Assembly (NCBI RefSeq): GCF_018070045.1
Contig: NZ_JAGPYK010000003.1
Span: 307,611 to 371,610 of the forward strand
Source: Micromonospora sp. U21
GTDB lineage: Bacteria > Actinomycetota > Actinomycetes > Mycobacteriales > Micromonosporaceae
Length of the DNA: 64,000 nt
Direction: 5' to 3'
A program made the position numbers and the translations under genes. Positions within the stretch are counted from its first letter, which is position 1, and every line of letters begins with the position of its first letter. Under the pieces are notes generated by a model. The model made no database searches. It was not told where the DNA came from and saw only the letters and a list, made by a program, of their open reading frames with translations. Below are positions 1 to 8,678 of the stretch, one piece after another.

Positions 1-419
1 ACGGTCCCGATGGGCGCCTGCATCTCGGCTGCCACCTCGGCGACGCTGAGATCGTTCAGGTGGTGCAGCACGACGGCGCGGCGTTGGTTGGCGGTCAGCC
101 GCTGCAGCGCCTGAAGCAGGGCGACGTGGTCCTCGTTGAGTCCGGGCACGCTCTGGTCGACAGCTGCCCGGCGGTGCGCGCGGATCCGGTTGAACGTCTT
201 GCGCCAACTGCTCACCGCGGTTCGGGAGGCGACCCGGCGGACCCACGCCTCCGGGCTGTCCGCCTCGCGCACGGTCGACCAGCGCTGCCAGGCTCGGGTG
301 AACGCCTCGGCGACGGCGTCCTCCGCCTCGCTGCGGTTGCCGGTCAGGGCATAGACGTGACCCACGATCCGGCCGGCGCAGGCCGCGTAGAGGGCGTCGA
401 ACTCCTCGGCGTCACGCAT
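1..419 (-). CDS. ECF/SigE-type RNA polymerase sigma factor, C-terminus cut by window edge
   Basis: Reading leftwards from an ATG at 419, about 139 codons are open to the window edge. The N-terminal part looks like a sigma-70 region 2 (EEFDALYAACAGRIVGHVYA, then NRSEAEDAVAEAFTRAWQRW). After a short linker comes the start of region 4 (LQRLTANQRRAVVLHHLNDL, then SVAEVAAEM). The layout is that of small SigE-like ECF factors of actinobacteria, which direct core RNA polymerase to a few stress or envelope genes. It is transcribed away from the large subtilase at 601, so the 180-bp gap between them probably holds both promoters. Whether an anti-sigma gene follows is not visible. The family call is secure; target genes are unknown. 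Confidence 0.85.
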   Translation of the reverse strand, partial: MRDAEEFDALYAACAGRIVGHVYALTGNRSEAEDAVAEAFTRAWQRWSTVREADSPEAWVRRVASRTAVSSWRKTFNRIRAHRRAAVDQSVPGLNEDHVALLQALQRLTANQRRAVVLHHLNDLSVAEVAAEMQAPIGT

Positions 420-600
420 CTGACCTGCGCTTTCCGAGGTCTCGTCCCGTGGTCACCGGCGCATGTAACCGGCAGGGGCATCTGGTCGCGCCCGCGCGGT
501 GCGCGATTGTGGCGACCGTCACACCCCTAGTGATCAACCCGCCGGCCGCGCCAGGCGTCATCGTGCCGTCCCGGGAGAGGCCCGTGGCGGAGAGGACGAT

Positions 601-3600
601 GTGCGACGACGGCAACGACGCGCCCTGACAGCCGGAGTGCTCGCCACCGCGCTGGCGGCGGCGGGCCTCACGGCTTCCCCCGCGGACGCGCAGGAGAAGC
701 CGCCGGCAACGGTCTCCGGGCCGCACGGCACCTTCACCTTGATCACCGGGGACCGGGTTTCACTGGACGCGGAGGGCCGTCCGCAGATCCAGCGGGGACC
801 GGGACGGGTCGGCATGCGGTTCGTGAGCAGCCGAGAAGGTGGCCACCAGTACGTCATCCCGGTCGACGCGATGCCGATGCTGCGCGACGGGCGGCTCGAC
901 CGGCGGCTGTTCGACCTCACCGCGCTCGGCGGTTTCGGCTACGACGACCGGACGGCCGAGCTGCCGCTGCTGGTCGCGTACCCGGAGAACAGGGCGGCGC
1001 AGGCGCGGTCCGCCGCCGTCGCCGGTGCGGCGCGGGTGCGGGCCGACCTGCCCGCCGCCAACGCGCTGGCCGTGCGGGCGGGCCTGGACGACCGGGCCGA
1101 GCTGTGGTCGTCACTCACCCGCGGCACGTCGTCGGCGCGCGCGCTCGCCGCCGGGATCACCCATGTGTGGCTGGACGGCAAGCGCCGCGTCTCCCTCGAT
1201 CGGAGCGTGCCGCAGATCGGCGCGCCGACGGCCTGGCAGGCAGGCTTCGACGGCGACGGCGTGACGGTCGGGGTGCTGGACACCGGCATCGACGCCGACC
1301 ACCCCGACTTCGCCGGGCACATCGCCGCGATCCACGACTTCACCGGCGGCAACGACCCCAGCGACACGGTCGGCCACGGCACTCACGTGGCGTCGACCAT
1401 CATGGGCAGTGGCGCCGCCTCCGGCGGCAGGTACCGCGGCGTGGCACCGGGCGCGAAGCTGGTCGTCGGCAAGGTCTGCGCCACCACCCAGTGCCAGGAC
1501 TCGGACATCATCGCCGGGATGCAGTGGGCCGCGCCGCAGGCCCGGGTGATCAACCTGAGCCTCGGCGACACGGACACGCCGGCTCTCGACCCGCTGGAGG
1601 CCGCGGTCCAGGACCTCAGCCACCGGTACGGCACCCTCTTCGTGGTCGCCGCCGGCAACGAGGGCAAGCCGAAGTCGGTCTCGACGCCGGCCTCCGCTGA
1701 CGACGCCCTCGCCGTCGCCGCGGTCGACGCCGACGACCAGCGGGCCTACTTCTCGAGCCGGGGCCCCCGGGTCGGCGACAACCACATCAAGCCCGAGATC
1801 AGCGCGCCAGGCGTCGACATCGTGGCGGCCGCCCCCGGCGGCGGCTACGTCCCCATGTCGGGCACGTCGATGGCGACCCCGCACGTGGCGGGCTCGGCCG
1901 CGATCCTCGCCGGACGCCACCCGGACTGGTCCGGTGCCCAGCTCAAGGCTGCCCTGATGGGCTCGGCCAAGCCGGCCGACGCCGACAGCCTCTACGACCA
2001 GGGCGCCGGGCGGGTCGACGTCGGTCGTGCCGTCGCCCAGCCCGTCGCCACCGACATCGCCGCGATCGACTTCCCGGTCCAGCGCTGGCCCCACGCCGAC
2101 GACACCCCGTTCACCCGCGTCATCGGCTACCGCAACACGGGCACCGCCCCGGTCAGTCTCTCGCTCAGCGTCACCCCGGCTCCCGCCGGCATGATCACTG
2201 TCAGCCCGGCCACCCTGGTGGTGCCGGCCGGCGGCCGCGCCGAGGCCACGGTCACCGTGGACACCCGGGTGGACGCCCCCGACGGCCTCTACCCGGGCGC
2301 GGTGACCGCGACCGGCGCCGGCGACCTGCGGGTGCGGACGCCGTTCGCGCTCAACCGGGAGATCGAGAGCTACGACGTCCGGCTCGACCACACCGGGCGC
2401 GACGGCAGACCGGCCACGGAGTACGAGACCGTGGCGGCGAACCTGACCACCGGCGAGTTCACCACCCTCGCCGGGCAACCGGGCGGCGGCACGCTGCGGC
2501 TGCCCAAGGGTCGCTACGCGCTGTACAGCACCATCCACGAGGGCGACGTGTCGACCATGCTCGTGCAGCCGGTCCTGGACGTACGCGGCCCGCTCACCGA
2601 GGCGCTCGACGCCCGCACCGCCCGGCCGGTCTCGCTGACCGTGCCCCAGCGGGACGCCGCACCAATCTCGATCAACGTGAGCGCGAACTGGAACGACGGC
2701 TTCCGCTACCCGGGTGTCCAGCTCAGCGGGGTGTCGTTCGCGGACGTCTTCTTCGGCCGGGTCGGGCCCGCCGTCACGGCCCCCGAATTCGCGGCGACGC
2801 TGGGCGTCGGGCTCGCCCGCCCGGGCCGGGACGGGACGTTCCGGAACAGCCCCTACACGTACGACCTCGCGTACGTGCGCCAGGGCGACATGTTCACGGG
2901 CCTGACCAGGAAGCTCTCCCCGAAGAACCTCGCGACCGTCAAGACGACCTACCGCAGCCAGTCCAGCACCGCGACCGCCGTCCGCTTCCACCGCGCGGCG
3001 TCCCCCGGCGGCCCGGGCCCGATCGGTTCGAGCACCTCGTTCGACCTGCCGTTCCACGCCACCGAGTACTACAACACCGACGGCGGCCTCGTCTGGACGT
3101 CCACGTTCGTGGAGGGCGACAACTTCACCACGCAGGAGTCCACCTTCCGGGCCGGCAGGACCTACCACCAGACCTGGAACGCGGCACCCTTCGGGCCCAC
3201 GGTGGCCCAGCCGCCGGCCTGGTCGCCGCTCGGCTACGCGGGCCGCGACGGGGACACCATCTCGGTCGCGTCGCCGCCCCTCTTCGGCGACGCTTCCGGC
3301 CGCCCCGCCAGCCGTGAGGACCTGCAGGTCCGTTACCGGTTGTCGCGCAACGGCAAGGAGATCGCCACCGCCGACGGCTCGTACGCGGACTTCTCGGTGC
3401 CCGCCGGCAAGGCCACCTACCGCCTGGAGGCGACCGTCACCCGCGGCGCTCCGGACACCCTGTCGACGTCGGTCTCGGTGGCCTGGACGTTCACCTCGGC
3501 GCACACGGCAAAGCCGGAGCCGCTGCCCTTGACGACGGCCCGGCCGACGCCCGCGTTGGACGACACCAACACGGCCCGGGCGGGCCGGGCGATGACCATC

Positions 3601-3831
3601 CCCGTGGCACTGGACCGGCAGCCGGGATCGGCGGCCGCGCCGAACCGGACGCTCGGCGTCTCAGCGTCGTTCGACGATGGCCGGACGTGGGTCGCGTTGC
3701 CGGTCTTCCGGGGCGTCGCCCTGATCACCCATCCGCGCCAGCCCGGCTTCGTGTCGTTGCGCACGACAGCCACCGACACCGCCGGCAACACGGTGACGCA
3801 GACGATCCAGCGGGCCTACCGGATCGCCTGA
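601..3831 (+). CDS. Secreted S8 family serine peptidase (subtilase), about 1,076 aa
   Basis: I place the start at GTG 601: AGAGGAC lies just upstream, and the next residues (VRRRQRRALTAGVLATALAA) form a positively charged signal peptide ending near ADA-QE. An upstream GTG at 499 would add 34 residues without signal character. The subtilisin triad is intact: Asp227 in VLDTGID, His259 in GHGTHVAS and Ser423 in GTSMATPH, with oxyanion Asn353 in AAGNEG. A prodomain of about 190 residues precedes the catalytic domain. More than 600 residues of beta-rich accessory domains follow, ending RAYRIA. It is presumably an extracellular endoprotease. A paralogue of nearly the same length and ending lies at 16476, and a decayed subtilase tail at 46018. 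A hairpin follows the stop codon. Confidence 0.93.
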   Translation: MRRRQRRALTAGVLATALAAAGLTASPADAQEKPPATVSGPHGTFTLITGDRVSLDAEGRPQIQRGPGRVGMRFVSSREGGHQYVIPVDAMPMLRDGRLDRRLFDLTALGGFGYDDRTAELPLLVAYPENRAAQARSAAVAGAARVRADLPAANALAVRAGLDDRAELWSSLTRGTSSARALAAGITHVWLDGKRRVSLDRSVPQIGAPTAWQAGFDGDGVTVGVLDTGIDADHPDFAGHIAAIHDFTGGNDPSDTVGHGTHVASTIMGSGAASGGRYRGVAPGAKLVVGKVCATTQCQDSDIIAGMQWAAPQARVINLSLGDTDTPALDPLEAAVQDLSHRYGTLFVVAAGNEGKPKSVSTPASADDALAVAAVDADDQRAYFSSRGPRVGDNHIKPEISAPGVDIVAAAPGGGYVPMSGTSMATPHVAGSAAILAGRHPDWSGAQLKAALMGSAKPADADSLYDQGAGRVDVGRAVAQPVATDIAAIDFPVQRWPHADDTPFTRVIGYRNTGTAPVSLSLSVTPAPAGMITVSPATLVVPAGGRAEATVTVDTRVDAPDGLYPGAVTATGAGDLRVRTPFALNREIESYDVRLDHTGRDGRPATEYETVAANLTTGEFTTLAGQPGGGTLRLPKGRYALYSTIHEGDVSTMLVQPVLDVRGPLTEALDARTARPVSLTVPQRDAAPISINVSANWNDGFRYPGVQLSGVSFADVFFGRVGPAVTAPEFAATLGVGLARPGRDGTFRNSPYTYDLAYVRQGDMFTGLTRKLSPKNLATVKTTYRSQSSTATAVRFHRAASPGGPGPIGSSTSFDLPFHATEYYNTDGGLVWTSTFVEGDNFTTQESTFRAGRTYHQTWNAAPFGPTVAQPPAWSPLGYAGRDGDTISVASPPLFGDASGRPASREDLQVRYRLSRNGKEIATADGSYADFSVPAGKATYRLEATVTRGAPDTLSTSVSVAWTFTSAHTAKPEPLPLTTARPTPALDDTNTARAGRAMTIPVALDRQPGSAAAPNRTLGVSASFDDGRTWVALPVFRGVALITHPRQPGFVSLRTTATDTAGNTVTQTIQRAYRIA

Positions 3832-3840
3832 GCCAGTGCC

Positions 3841-3889
3841 CGGTCCGGGGTGGAAGGCCACGTGCCGCCCTCCACCCCGGGCCGGACCG
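3841..3889 (+). terminator. Hairpin terminator after subtilase
   Basis: GGGGTGGA (3847-3854) pairs with TCCACCCC (3871-3878), and flanking CGGTCC / GGACCG extends the stem around a 16-base loop. It starts ten bases after the TGA and lies between two converging genes, so it may serve both. No T-run follows, as is common in high-GC actinobacteria. Confidence 0.6.
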
Positions 3890-3916
3890 CCGGGGCAGCT
3901 CACAGCCGCCCTCGGG

Positions 3917-4468
3917 TCACGACGGCCGCCCGCCGAACGCCCACCTGTGCACCTCGATGTCGACGTACCGATGCGGGGTCAGGACGGCGCGCGCCGTCTC
4001 CGGGTCCGATGCCTGGACCAGCGCGGCCGTACCCAGCCAGGTGACCCCGTCGTCAGACAGCAGCGGCCCGTACGCGATCAGTCCGTCCCGGTCCGACGGC
4101 ACGGCGAGGTCGGCGGCCTGCCCCGCGCCGAGGCCGAGCACCAGGTACCGCCCACCGCCGGTGCGCCCTCCGGGGAAGTCCCACATGGTGCGGCCCAACG
4201 TGTTGCGCCAGCGGCGTAGCAGCACGTCCCGGTACACACCGGCCTGGTAGTTGGGCTCGTCGAAGGCGAACGACCGAGCGGCGGCGGAATCGGGCAGGTC
4301 GACGATGTGCAGGCTGCCGGTGGGCGTGTCGCCGTCGTCGGCGAAGGTCGGGCCGCGGGCGATCATCTCCGCCGCGTAGCGGTCCATGTAGGACCAGTGC
4401 TCTTCCAACAGCTCGCCGCGCAGCGCGAGCGAGCCACGCCGGTCGCGGTGATAGCAGAGAAACTCCAT
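3917..4468 (-). CDS. YciI/YCII-related protein with duplicated domain
   Basis: A 183-aa soluble protein. Residues 1-90 (MEFLCYHRDR through WSYMDRYAAEMIARGPTF and HIVDLPDSAAARSFAFDEPN) look like one YCII ferredoxin-like unit. Residues about 105-180 (YLVLGLGAG, IAYGPLLSDDG, QASDPETARAVL, YVDIEVHRW) repeat the same order, so the protein seems to be a fused tandem of YCII units. Members of this family are small alpha/beta proteins, some with hydrolase or dehalogenase-like activity; the substrate here cannot be read from sequence. It converges on the subtilase and lies downstream of the TetR gene on the same strand, separated by 115 bp, so it may or may not be cotranscribed. Confidence 0.75.
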   Translation of the reverse strand: MEFLCYHRDRRGSLALRGELLEEHWSYMDRYAAEMIARGPTFADDGDTPTGSLHIVDLPDSAAARSFAFDEPNYQAGVYRDVLLRRWRNTLGRTMWDFPGGRTGGGRYLVLGLGAGQAADLAVPSDRDGLIAYGPLLSDDGVTWLGTAALVQASDPETARAVLTPHRYVDIEVHRWAFGGRPS

Positions 4469-4583
4469 GCCTGGAGTCTTGACCTCGATGCCGGACGCCG
4501 GCGCAGGTGGGTTGACCTCCGGAGAGCCAGAACGACCTCAGCTGCGGACCCAGCCTGTCCCAGGTGTGGCGCCGCCACGGTGA

Positions 4584-5174
4584 TTACTGCTGTCGGAGCA
4601 GCCCTGCGATGAGCAGCTCGACGAGGCGCCGGGCGTCGTAGTTCGGGTCGCTGTCGGCGCCGATGCAGAGATTGCCGACGCCGCGCATCAACTCGTAGGC
4701 ATTCATGTCGGGGCGTATCTCGCCGGCCGCTGCTGCGGCGTCGAGCAGTTGGGTGCACACGGGCACGAGGCGGTCGAGGAAGTAGGCGTGCAGCGCGTCG
4801 AAGCCGGCGTTGTCGGGGTGCAGTACGCCGGCCAGGCCGCGCTTGGTGACCAGGAAGTCGACGAAGAGGTCGATCCATCGACCGAGGGCGGCGTGCGGAG
4901 TCGTACTGCTTGCGAGCAGTGCTGGACCCGCCTCTGCGCAGGCCTCGACCTGGTGCCGGTAGACGGCGATGATCAGATCGGCGCGCGTCGGGAAGTGTCG
5001 GTAGATCGTGCCCGTCCCGACGCCGGCTCTGGCCGCGATGTCTCGTACCGGCGCTTCAACGCCTGCTGTCACGAAGACCGCGGCGGCCGCGTCGAGCAGG
5101 GCCTTTTCGTTGCGTACGGCATCTGCCCGCTTGCGCTGGGACGCGCCCGCACTCCCGTCCGCCTCGGTCGCCAC
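4584..5174 (-). CDS. TetR/AcrR family transcriptional regulator
   Basis: 196 aa from a GTG at 5174, with GGAAGGAAC as ribosome site. The N-terminal helix-turn-helix is typical (LLDAAAAVFVTAGVEAPVRD, then AARAGVGTGTIYRHFPTRADL). The C-terminal half is a ligand-binding helical domain (LGRWIDLFVDFLVTKRG through ELMRGVGNLC). It is divergent to the aldo/keto reductase at 5327. The shared 150-bp gap carries two copies of the same 17-base palindrome, so it most likely represses itself and the reductase until an aldehyde, ketone or related compound binds. The ligand is unknown. Confidence 0.9.
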   Translation of the reverse strand: MATEADGSAGASQRKRADAVRNEKALLDAAAAVFVTAGVEAPVRDIAARAGVGTGTIYRHFPTRADLIIAVYRHQVEACAEAGPALLASSTTPHAALGRWIDLFVDFLVTKRGLAGVLHPDNAGFDALHAYFLDRLVPVCTQLLDAAAAAGEIRPDMNAYELMRGVGNLCIGADSDPNYDARRLVELLIAGLLRQQ

Positions 5175-5203
5175 GCTGTTCCTTCCGTCACCGGCCTTGT
5201 GAA

Positions 5204-5245
5204 ACGGAACGCCGTTCCGTATCGTTTAACGGAGCGAGGTTCCGT
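5204..5245. promoter_or_regulatory. Paired palindromic operator for the TetR/aldo-keto reductase promoters
   Basis: ACGGAACGCCGTTCCGT at 5204-5220 is a perfect palindrome with 8-base arms around one central base. A second, weaker copy with the same outer ends (ACGGA..., 7 bases, ...TCCGT) lies at 5229-5245. The centres are 25 bp apart, a little over two helical turns. Position and geometry fit two TetR dimers on one face of the DNA. Confidence 0.7.
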
Positions 5246-5326
5246 TTGCTCATGATGCCAGAGCAGGGGCCGACAACCAAGCCGCGCACCACCACCACAC
5301 CTCACCGACCAGCGGAGGAACACGTC

Positions 5327-6346
5327 ATGCAGTACCGCACCTTGGGCCGCACCGGTGTGCAGGTCAGTTCTCTCGTGCTCGGCGCGATGAACTTCGGCAA
5401 GATCGGACAGACGACCCAGGACGAGGCCACCGCCATCGTCGACGCCGCCCTCGAAGCCGGGATCAACCTCATCGACACCGCCGACATGTACAGCCAGGGC
5501 GAGTCGGAGGAGATGGTCGGCAAGGCCATCGCCGGCCGCCGCGACGACATCGTGCTCGCCACGAAGGCGAGCATGCCCATGAGCGACGAGCGCAACCATC
5601 AGGGCAGTTCGCGCCGCTGGTTGGTCACCGAGCTGGACAACAGCCTGCGCCGTCTGGGCGTCGACCACGTCGACCTCTACCAGATCCACCGGTGGGACCC
5701 GAGGACCAGCGACGAGGAGACGCTGTCGGCCCTGACCGACTTGCAGCGTGCCGGAAAGATTCGCTACTTCGGCTCCTCGACCTTTCCCGCGTACCGCATC
5801 GTGCAGGCCGAGTGGGCCGCCCGGGAGAACCACCTGAGCCGTTACGTCACTGAGCAGCCCGGCTATTCGATCCTGCAGCGCGGGATCGAGACCCACGTCC
5901 TGCCCGTGACCGAGCAGTACGGGCTCGGCGTGCTGGTGTGGAGCCCCCTGGCCTCCGGCTGGCTGTCGGGCGTGATCCGCGAGGGCCAGGAGATCGCCAC
6001 CAACCGCTCAGCGTTCATGCCGCTGCGCTTCGACACCACCGTCCCCGCCAACCGTGCCAAGCTCGACGCCGTCGAGCAACTGGCCACGGTCGCCGACGAG
6101 GCCGGCCTGACGATGATCCAGCTCGCGCTCGGGTTCGTCACCGCGCACCCCGCCGTCACCAGCGCGATCATCGGCCCCCGCACCATGGACCACCTGCACT
6201 CTCAGCTCGCCGCCGCGGACACCGTGCTCACCGCTGACGTGCTCGATGCGATCGACGCGATCGTCCCTCCCGGCGTCGACCTTGCCGCACACGAGAAGTT
6301 CGACACTCCGCCCGCGCTGCTCGACCCGTCATTGCGGCGCCGCTGA
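5327..6346 (+). CDS. Aldo/keto reductase
   Basis: 339 aa from ATG 5327, preceded by GGAGGA at 5314; the open frame extends upstream but lacks a comparable ribosome site. The (beta/alpha)8 reductase signature is complete: Asp50 and Tyr55 in DTADMYSQGE, Lys80 in LATKAS and His121 in YQIHRWD form the catalytic tetrad. The C-terminal NADPH-binding stretch (SAIIGPRTMDHLHSQLAAAD) is present. It reduces carbonyl groups with NADPH in the cytoplasm; the natural substrate is unknown. Its promoter overlaps the paired palindrome of the divergent TetR gene, so induction by a substrate-like ligand is likely. Confidence 0.92.
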   Translation: MQYRTLGRTGVQVSSLVLGAMNFGKIGQTTQDEATAIVDAALEAGINLIDTADMYSQGESEEMVGKAIAGRRDDIVLATKASMPMSDERNHQGSSRRWLVTELDNSLRRLGVDHVDLYQIHRWDPRTSDEETLSALTDLQRAGKIRYFGSSTFPAYRIVQAEWAARENHLSRYVTEQPGYSILQRGIETHVLPVTEQYGLGVLVWSPLASGWLSGVIREGQEIATNRSAFMPLRFDTTVPANRAKLDAVEQLATVADEAGLTMIQLALGFVTAHPAVTSAIIGPRTMDHLHSQLAAADTVLTADVLDAIDAIVPPGVDLAAHEKFDTPPALLDPSLRRR

Positions 6347-6386
6347 TCGCTCCCGTGACGGTCAATCGTGCACGGTCGCGCGACCG

Positions 6387-6785
6387 TCAGGCCTGCCGGC
6401 GGACGAACGGCGCGGTCTGGTCAGCGACGTCCCCGTACTCCGCCGGCAGCTGGGTGACCACCTGTTCGTAGCCGGTGGGGTCGAGGGCGTCTCGGAGGAC
6501 GTCGAAGACCGCCGTCACTCCGTCCTTCGCCGTGTCCACGTCGAGGTCCGCGCGACCGCTGACCCGGTCGACGAAGACGTCGAGGCCGAACCGTTCCGCG
6601 GTCTCGCTGCCGCCGAAGGCGTACGCCCGCAGCCCCTCGGGAAGCTGGCCGGACAGGTCGCGCGCCTCACCGCCGTCGATCCGTTCGGCCAGGGTGGTCA
6701 AGGTGGCCTGTGTGACGGCAGTCGCCTGCTCCGACGACATCCCGGATCGCGTCGCCACCAGGGCGAGGAACTCGTTGTCGTTCAC
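6387..6785 (-). CDS. DUF2267 domain protein
   Basis: 132 aa from GTG 6785, chosen because GAGGAAGG lies eight bases upstream; a longer frame to 6842 has no such site. The sequence (NDNEFLALVATRSGMSSEQA, then TLTTLAERIDGGEARDLSGQ with LPEGLRAYAF, and later GVTAVFDVLRDAL) matches the DUF2267 pattern of two helical repeats with a conserved LPxxLR motif. The family is common in actinobacteria and has no firmly assigned function. It converges on the aldo/keto reductase and is divergent to the small gene at 6993. Confidence 0.8.
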   Translation of the reverse strand: MNDNEFLALVATRSGMSSEQATAVTQATLTTLAERIDGGEARDLSGQLPEGLRAYAFGGSETAERFGLDVFVDRVSGRADLDVDTAKDGVTAVFDVLRDALDPTGYEQVVTQLPAEYGDVADQTAPFVRRQA

Positions 6786-6992
6786 CGTGCGGCCTTCCTC
6801 TCGCCGTTGGAGCAGTCGAGTTCCCAGGCTCCATGTCGACAAACGAGGTCACGCGTCGACGCGAATCGTGACCCTGGCCCCCGTCAACGGTCCGGACCGG
6901 GGCAACGGGCGCGGTTTGCGTCGGTTGCGTCCGGGAAGCCAGCGATCAAACAGGTGCGGGACGCACCTGTGCCGTGGTGAGGGGAGAGCGAC

Positions 6993-7151
6993 ATGGCGGA
7001 CCGGGATCAGCTCCACGACCTGCGTCAGCAGGCCCACAACGCGGGCATCGAGGGCAACTCCAAGATGACCGAGGATCAGCTCCGGCAGGCGCTACGCAAG
7101 GTTGGCAAGGGCGCCGAGCCCCAGATGGCCAAGCGGGAAGCCAAGGGCTGA
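6993..7151 (+). CDS. Small Rho N-terminal-like protein, 52 aa
   Basis: A 52-codon gene: ATG 6993 follows GGGGAGAG at good spacing and the TGA ends at 7151. The product (LHDLRQQAHNAGIEGNSKMT, then EDQLRQALRKVG) has the LxxLRxxAxxxGIxGxSxM...LxxAL pattern of the Rho_N/SAP-like helical fold, followed by a short basic tail. Such free-standing units are frequent small proteins in actinobacteria, probably nucleic-acid binding; this is a family inference. A strong hairpin starts seven bases after the stop, so it looks like a single-gene transcript. Confidence 0.75.
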   Translation: MADRDQLHDLRQQAHNAGIEGNSKMTEDQLRQALRKVGKGAEPQMAKREAKG

Positions 7152-7158
7152 CCAGCAC

Positions 7159-7198
7159 TGTCGGCGCCAGCACCTGGGTCTTGGTGCTGGCGCCGACA
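7159..7198 (+). terminator. Perfect 16-bp hairpin terminator
   Basis: TGTCGGCGCCAGCACC (7159-7174) and GGTGCTGGCGCCGACA (7183-7198) are exact complements around an 8-base loop. It closes the small gene at 6993 and separates it from the FMN reductase. The next bases are ATGTTTC, a weak T-stretch. Confidence 0.75.
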
Positions 7199-7250
7199 TG
7201 TTTCGCCCAGCAAGGACACCGCTCGGGTGCCCGAACAGGAGGAACGGAAC

Positions 7251-7811
7251 ATGACCAGGATCGGCATCATCATCGGCAGCACCCGGCCCGGACGGAACGG
7301 CGCCGCCGTCGCGCAGTGGGTGTACGACATCGCCAAGCAGCGCACGGACGTCGAGTTCGAGCTCGTGGACCTGCTCGACTACAAGCTGCCGCACCTGGAC
7401 GAGGTGTACCCGCCGTCGATGGGCCAGTACCAGCAACCGCACACGCTGGAGTGGGCCAGAAAGATCGCGTCATTCGACGGTTTCGTGATGGTTACGCCGG
7501 AGTACAACCACTCGACCTCCGGTGCACTGAAGAACGCGATCGACTTCCTCTACAGCGAGTGGAACAACAAGGCCGTCGGGTTCGTCAGCTACGGCTCGGT
7601 GGGCGGCGCCCGGGCGGTGGAGCACCTGCGGCTGATCTCCGCTGAGCTGCAACTGGCGGACGTGCGGTCCCAGGTGGCGCTCTCGCTCTTCACCGACTTC
7701 GAGAACTTCAGCGTTTTCAAGCCCAACGACTTTCAGCGGGACTCGCTGAACGCCACCCTCGACCAGGTCGTGGCCTGGAGCCAGGCCCTCGCTCCCCTGC
7801 GAGCCCAGTAG
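7251..7811 (+). CDS. NADPH-dependent FMN reductase (NAD(P)H:quinone/azo reductase type)
   Basis: 186 aa starting at ATG 7251 right after AGGAGGAAC; the in-frame GTG at 7227 has no ribosome site. The flavodoxin-like fold is visible: the phosphate loop GSTRPGRNG near residue 8, the TPEYNHSTSGALKNAIDF flavin-contact segment and the later SYGSVGGARAVEHLR. Enzymes of this family use NADPH and FMN to reduce quinones, azo compounds or metals. The EamA-type transporter frame on the other strand overlaps its 3' 342 bases, so the two genes converge. Confidence 0.9.
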   Translation: MTRIGIIIGSTRPGRNGAAVAQWVYDIAKQRTDVEFELVDLLDYKLPHLDEVYPPSMGQYQQPHTLEWARKIASFDGFVMVTPEYNHSTSGALKNAIDFLYSEWNNKAVGFVSYGSVGGARAVEHLRLISAELQLADVRSQVALSLFTDFENFSVFKPNDFQRDSLNATLDQVVAWSQALAPLRAQ

Positions 7812-8678
7812 GGCTCGACGGGACCGATCAACGCCACTCCCGGACAGCTGACCGAGCAGGGTGCCGACCAGCGCGACCACCAATCCCAGCACCTGCACCG
7901 GGCGCAGCGTCTGACTGAGCGCCAGCCAACCCAGGACCGCTGCGGTGATCGGGCTGAGCAGGGCGAGGAATGCCACCGAGGTCGCCGGCAGCGCGGCGAT
8001 ACCACGGAACCAGAGCCAGTACGCCAGCGCCGTACCGACGGTGGCCAGGTACCCGTACCCGGCGAGGTGGGTCCCGGTCAGGGCGGCCGGCAGTCCTTCC
8101 GCGGCGAGCGCCACGGGAGCGAGCAGCAGACCACCGGCGGTGAGCTGCCACGCGGTGAACGGCAGCGCACCGGTCCCGATCGGTCGTCCCCATCGTTTCG
8201 TCAGGACGGTGCCGGCGGCCATCGACGCCGTGCCGAGCAGCCCGGCCAGGATGCCCAGCAGGTCGAGGTGGGCACCCGGGCGCAGGACCACGAACGAGAC
8301 GCCGAGCACCCCGAGCAGTCCAGCCCCGATCGCGATCATGGTGGGTCGGATCCGGAGCAGGGCGGCCGAGAGGCCGACCGTGAGCAGCGGGCCGGCGGCG
8401 CCGAGCACGGCAGCGACGCCGCCGGGTAGCCGGTAGGCGGCGAAGAAGAGCATCGCGAAGAACACCCCGATGTTCAGCGTGCCGAGGACCGCCGCCTTCC
8501 ACCACCAGTCTCCGCGGGGCAGGAGGCGGGTCACCGCGAGCAGGACGAGGCCGGCCGGCAGCGCCCGTAGGGCCGCGGCCAGCAGCGGCCGCCCGTCCGG
8601 TAGGAACTCACTGGTCACGGCATAGGTCGTGCCCCAGACAATCGGCGTGACGGCGGTGCTGACAAGCATCCGGTTCAT
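7470..8678 (-). CDS. EamA/DMT-family transporter with abnormal C-terminal extension
   Basis: Ten hydrophobic segments from MNRMLVSTAVTPIVWGTTYA to VLGLVVALVGTLLGQLSG form a standard drug/metabolite transporter of about 280 residues in two EamA repeats. Such proteins export amino acids, metabolites or drugs across the cytoplasmic membrane. Here the frame does not stop: from about 7840 it runs on for some 120 charged, low-complexity residues antisense to the FMN reductase. A TGA in the neighbouring frame (7830-7828) would end the protein where relatives end, so I suspect a lost stop or one-base indel near 7831-7841. The ATG overlaps the stop of a 36-codon upstream ORF. The MarR gene at 8878 is divergent and probably regulates it. 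Confidence 0.82.
   Translation of the reverse strand: MNRMLVSTAVTPIVWGTTYAVTSEFLPDGRPLLAAALRALPAGLVLLAVTRLLPRGDWWWKAAVLGTLNIGVFFAMLFFAAYRLPGGVAAVLGAAGPLLTVGLSAALLRIRPTMIAIGAGLLGVLGVSFVVLRPGAHLDLLGILAGLLGTASMAAGTVLTKRWGRPIGTGALPFTAWQLTAGGLLLAPVALAAEGLPAALTGTHLAGYGYLATVGTALAYWLWFRGIAALPATSVAFLALLSPITAAVLGWLALSQTLRPVQVLGLVVALVGTLLGQLSGSGVDRSRRALLGSQGSEGLAPGHDLVEGGVQRVPLKVVGLENAEVLEVGEERERHLGPHVRQLQLSGDQPQVLHRPGAAHRAVADEPDGLVVPLAVEEVDRVLQCTGGRVVVLRRNHHETVE

Noticed and set aside
1111..3504. 797-codon open frame on the minus strand
   Set aside because: It is the antisense shadow of the subtilase at 601, with Arg/Gly/Val-rich low-complexity protein and no domain or ribosome site; a by-product of high GC.
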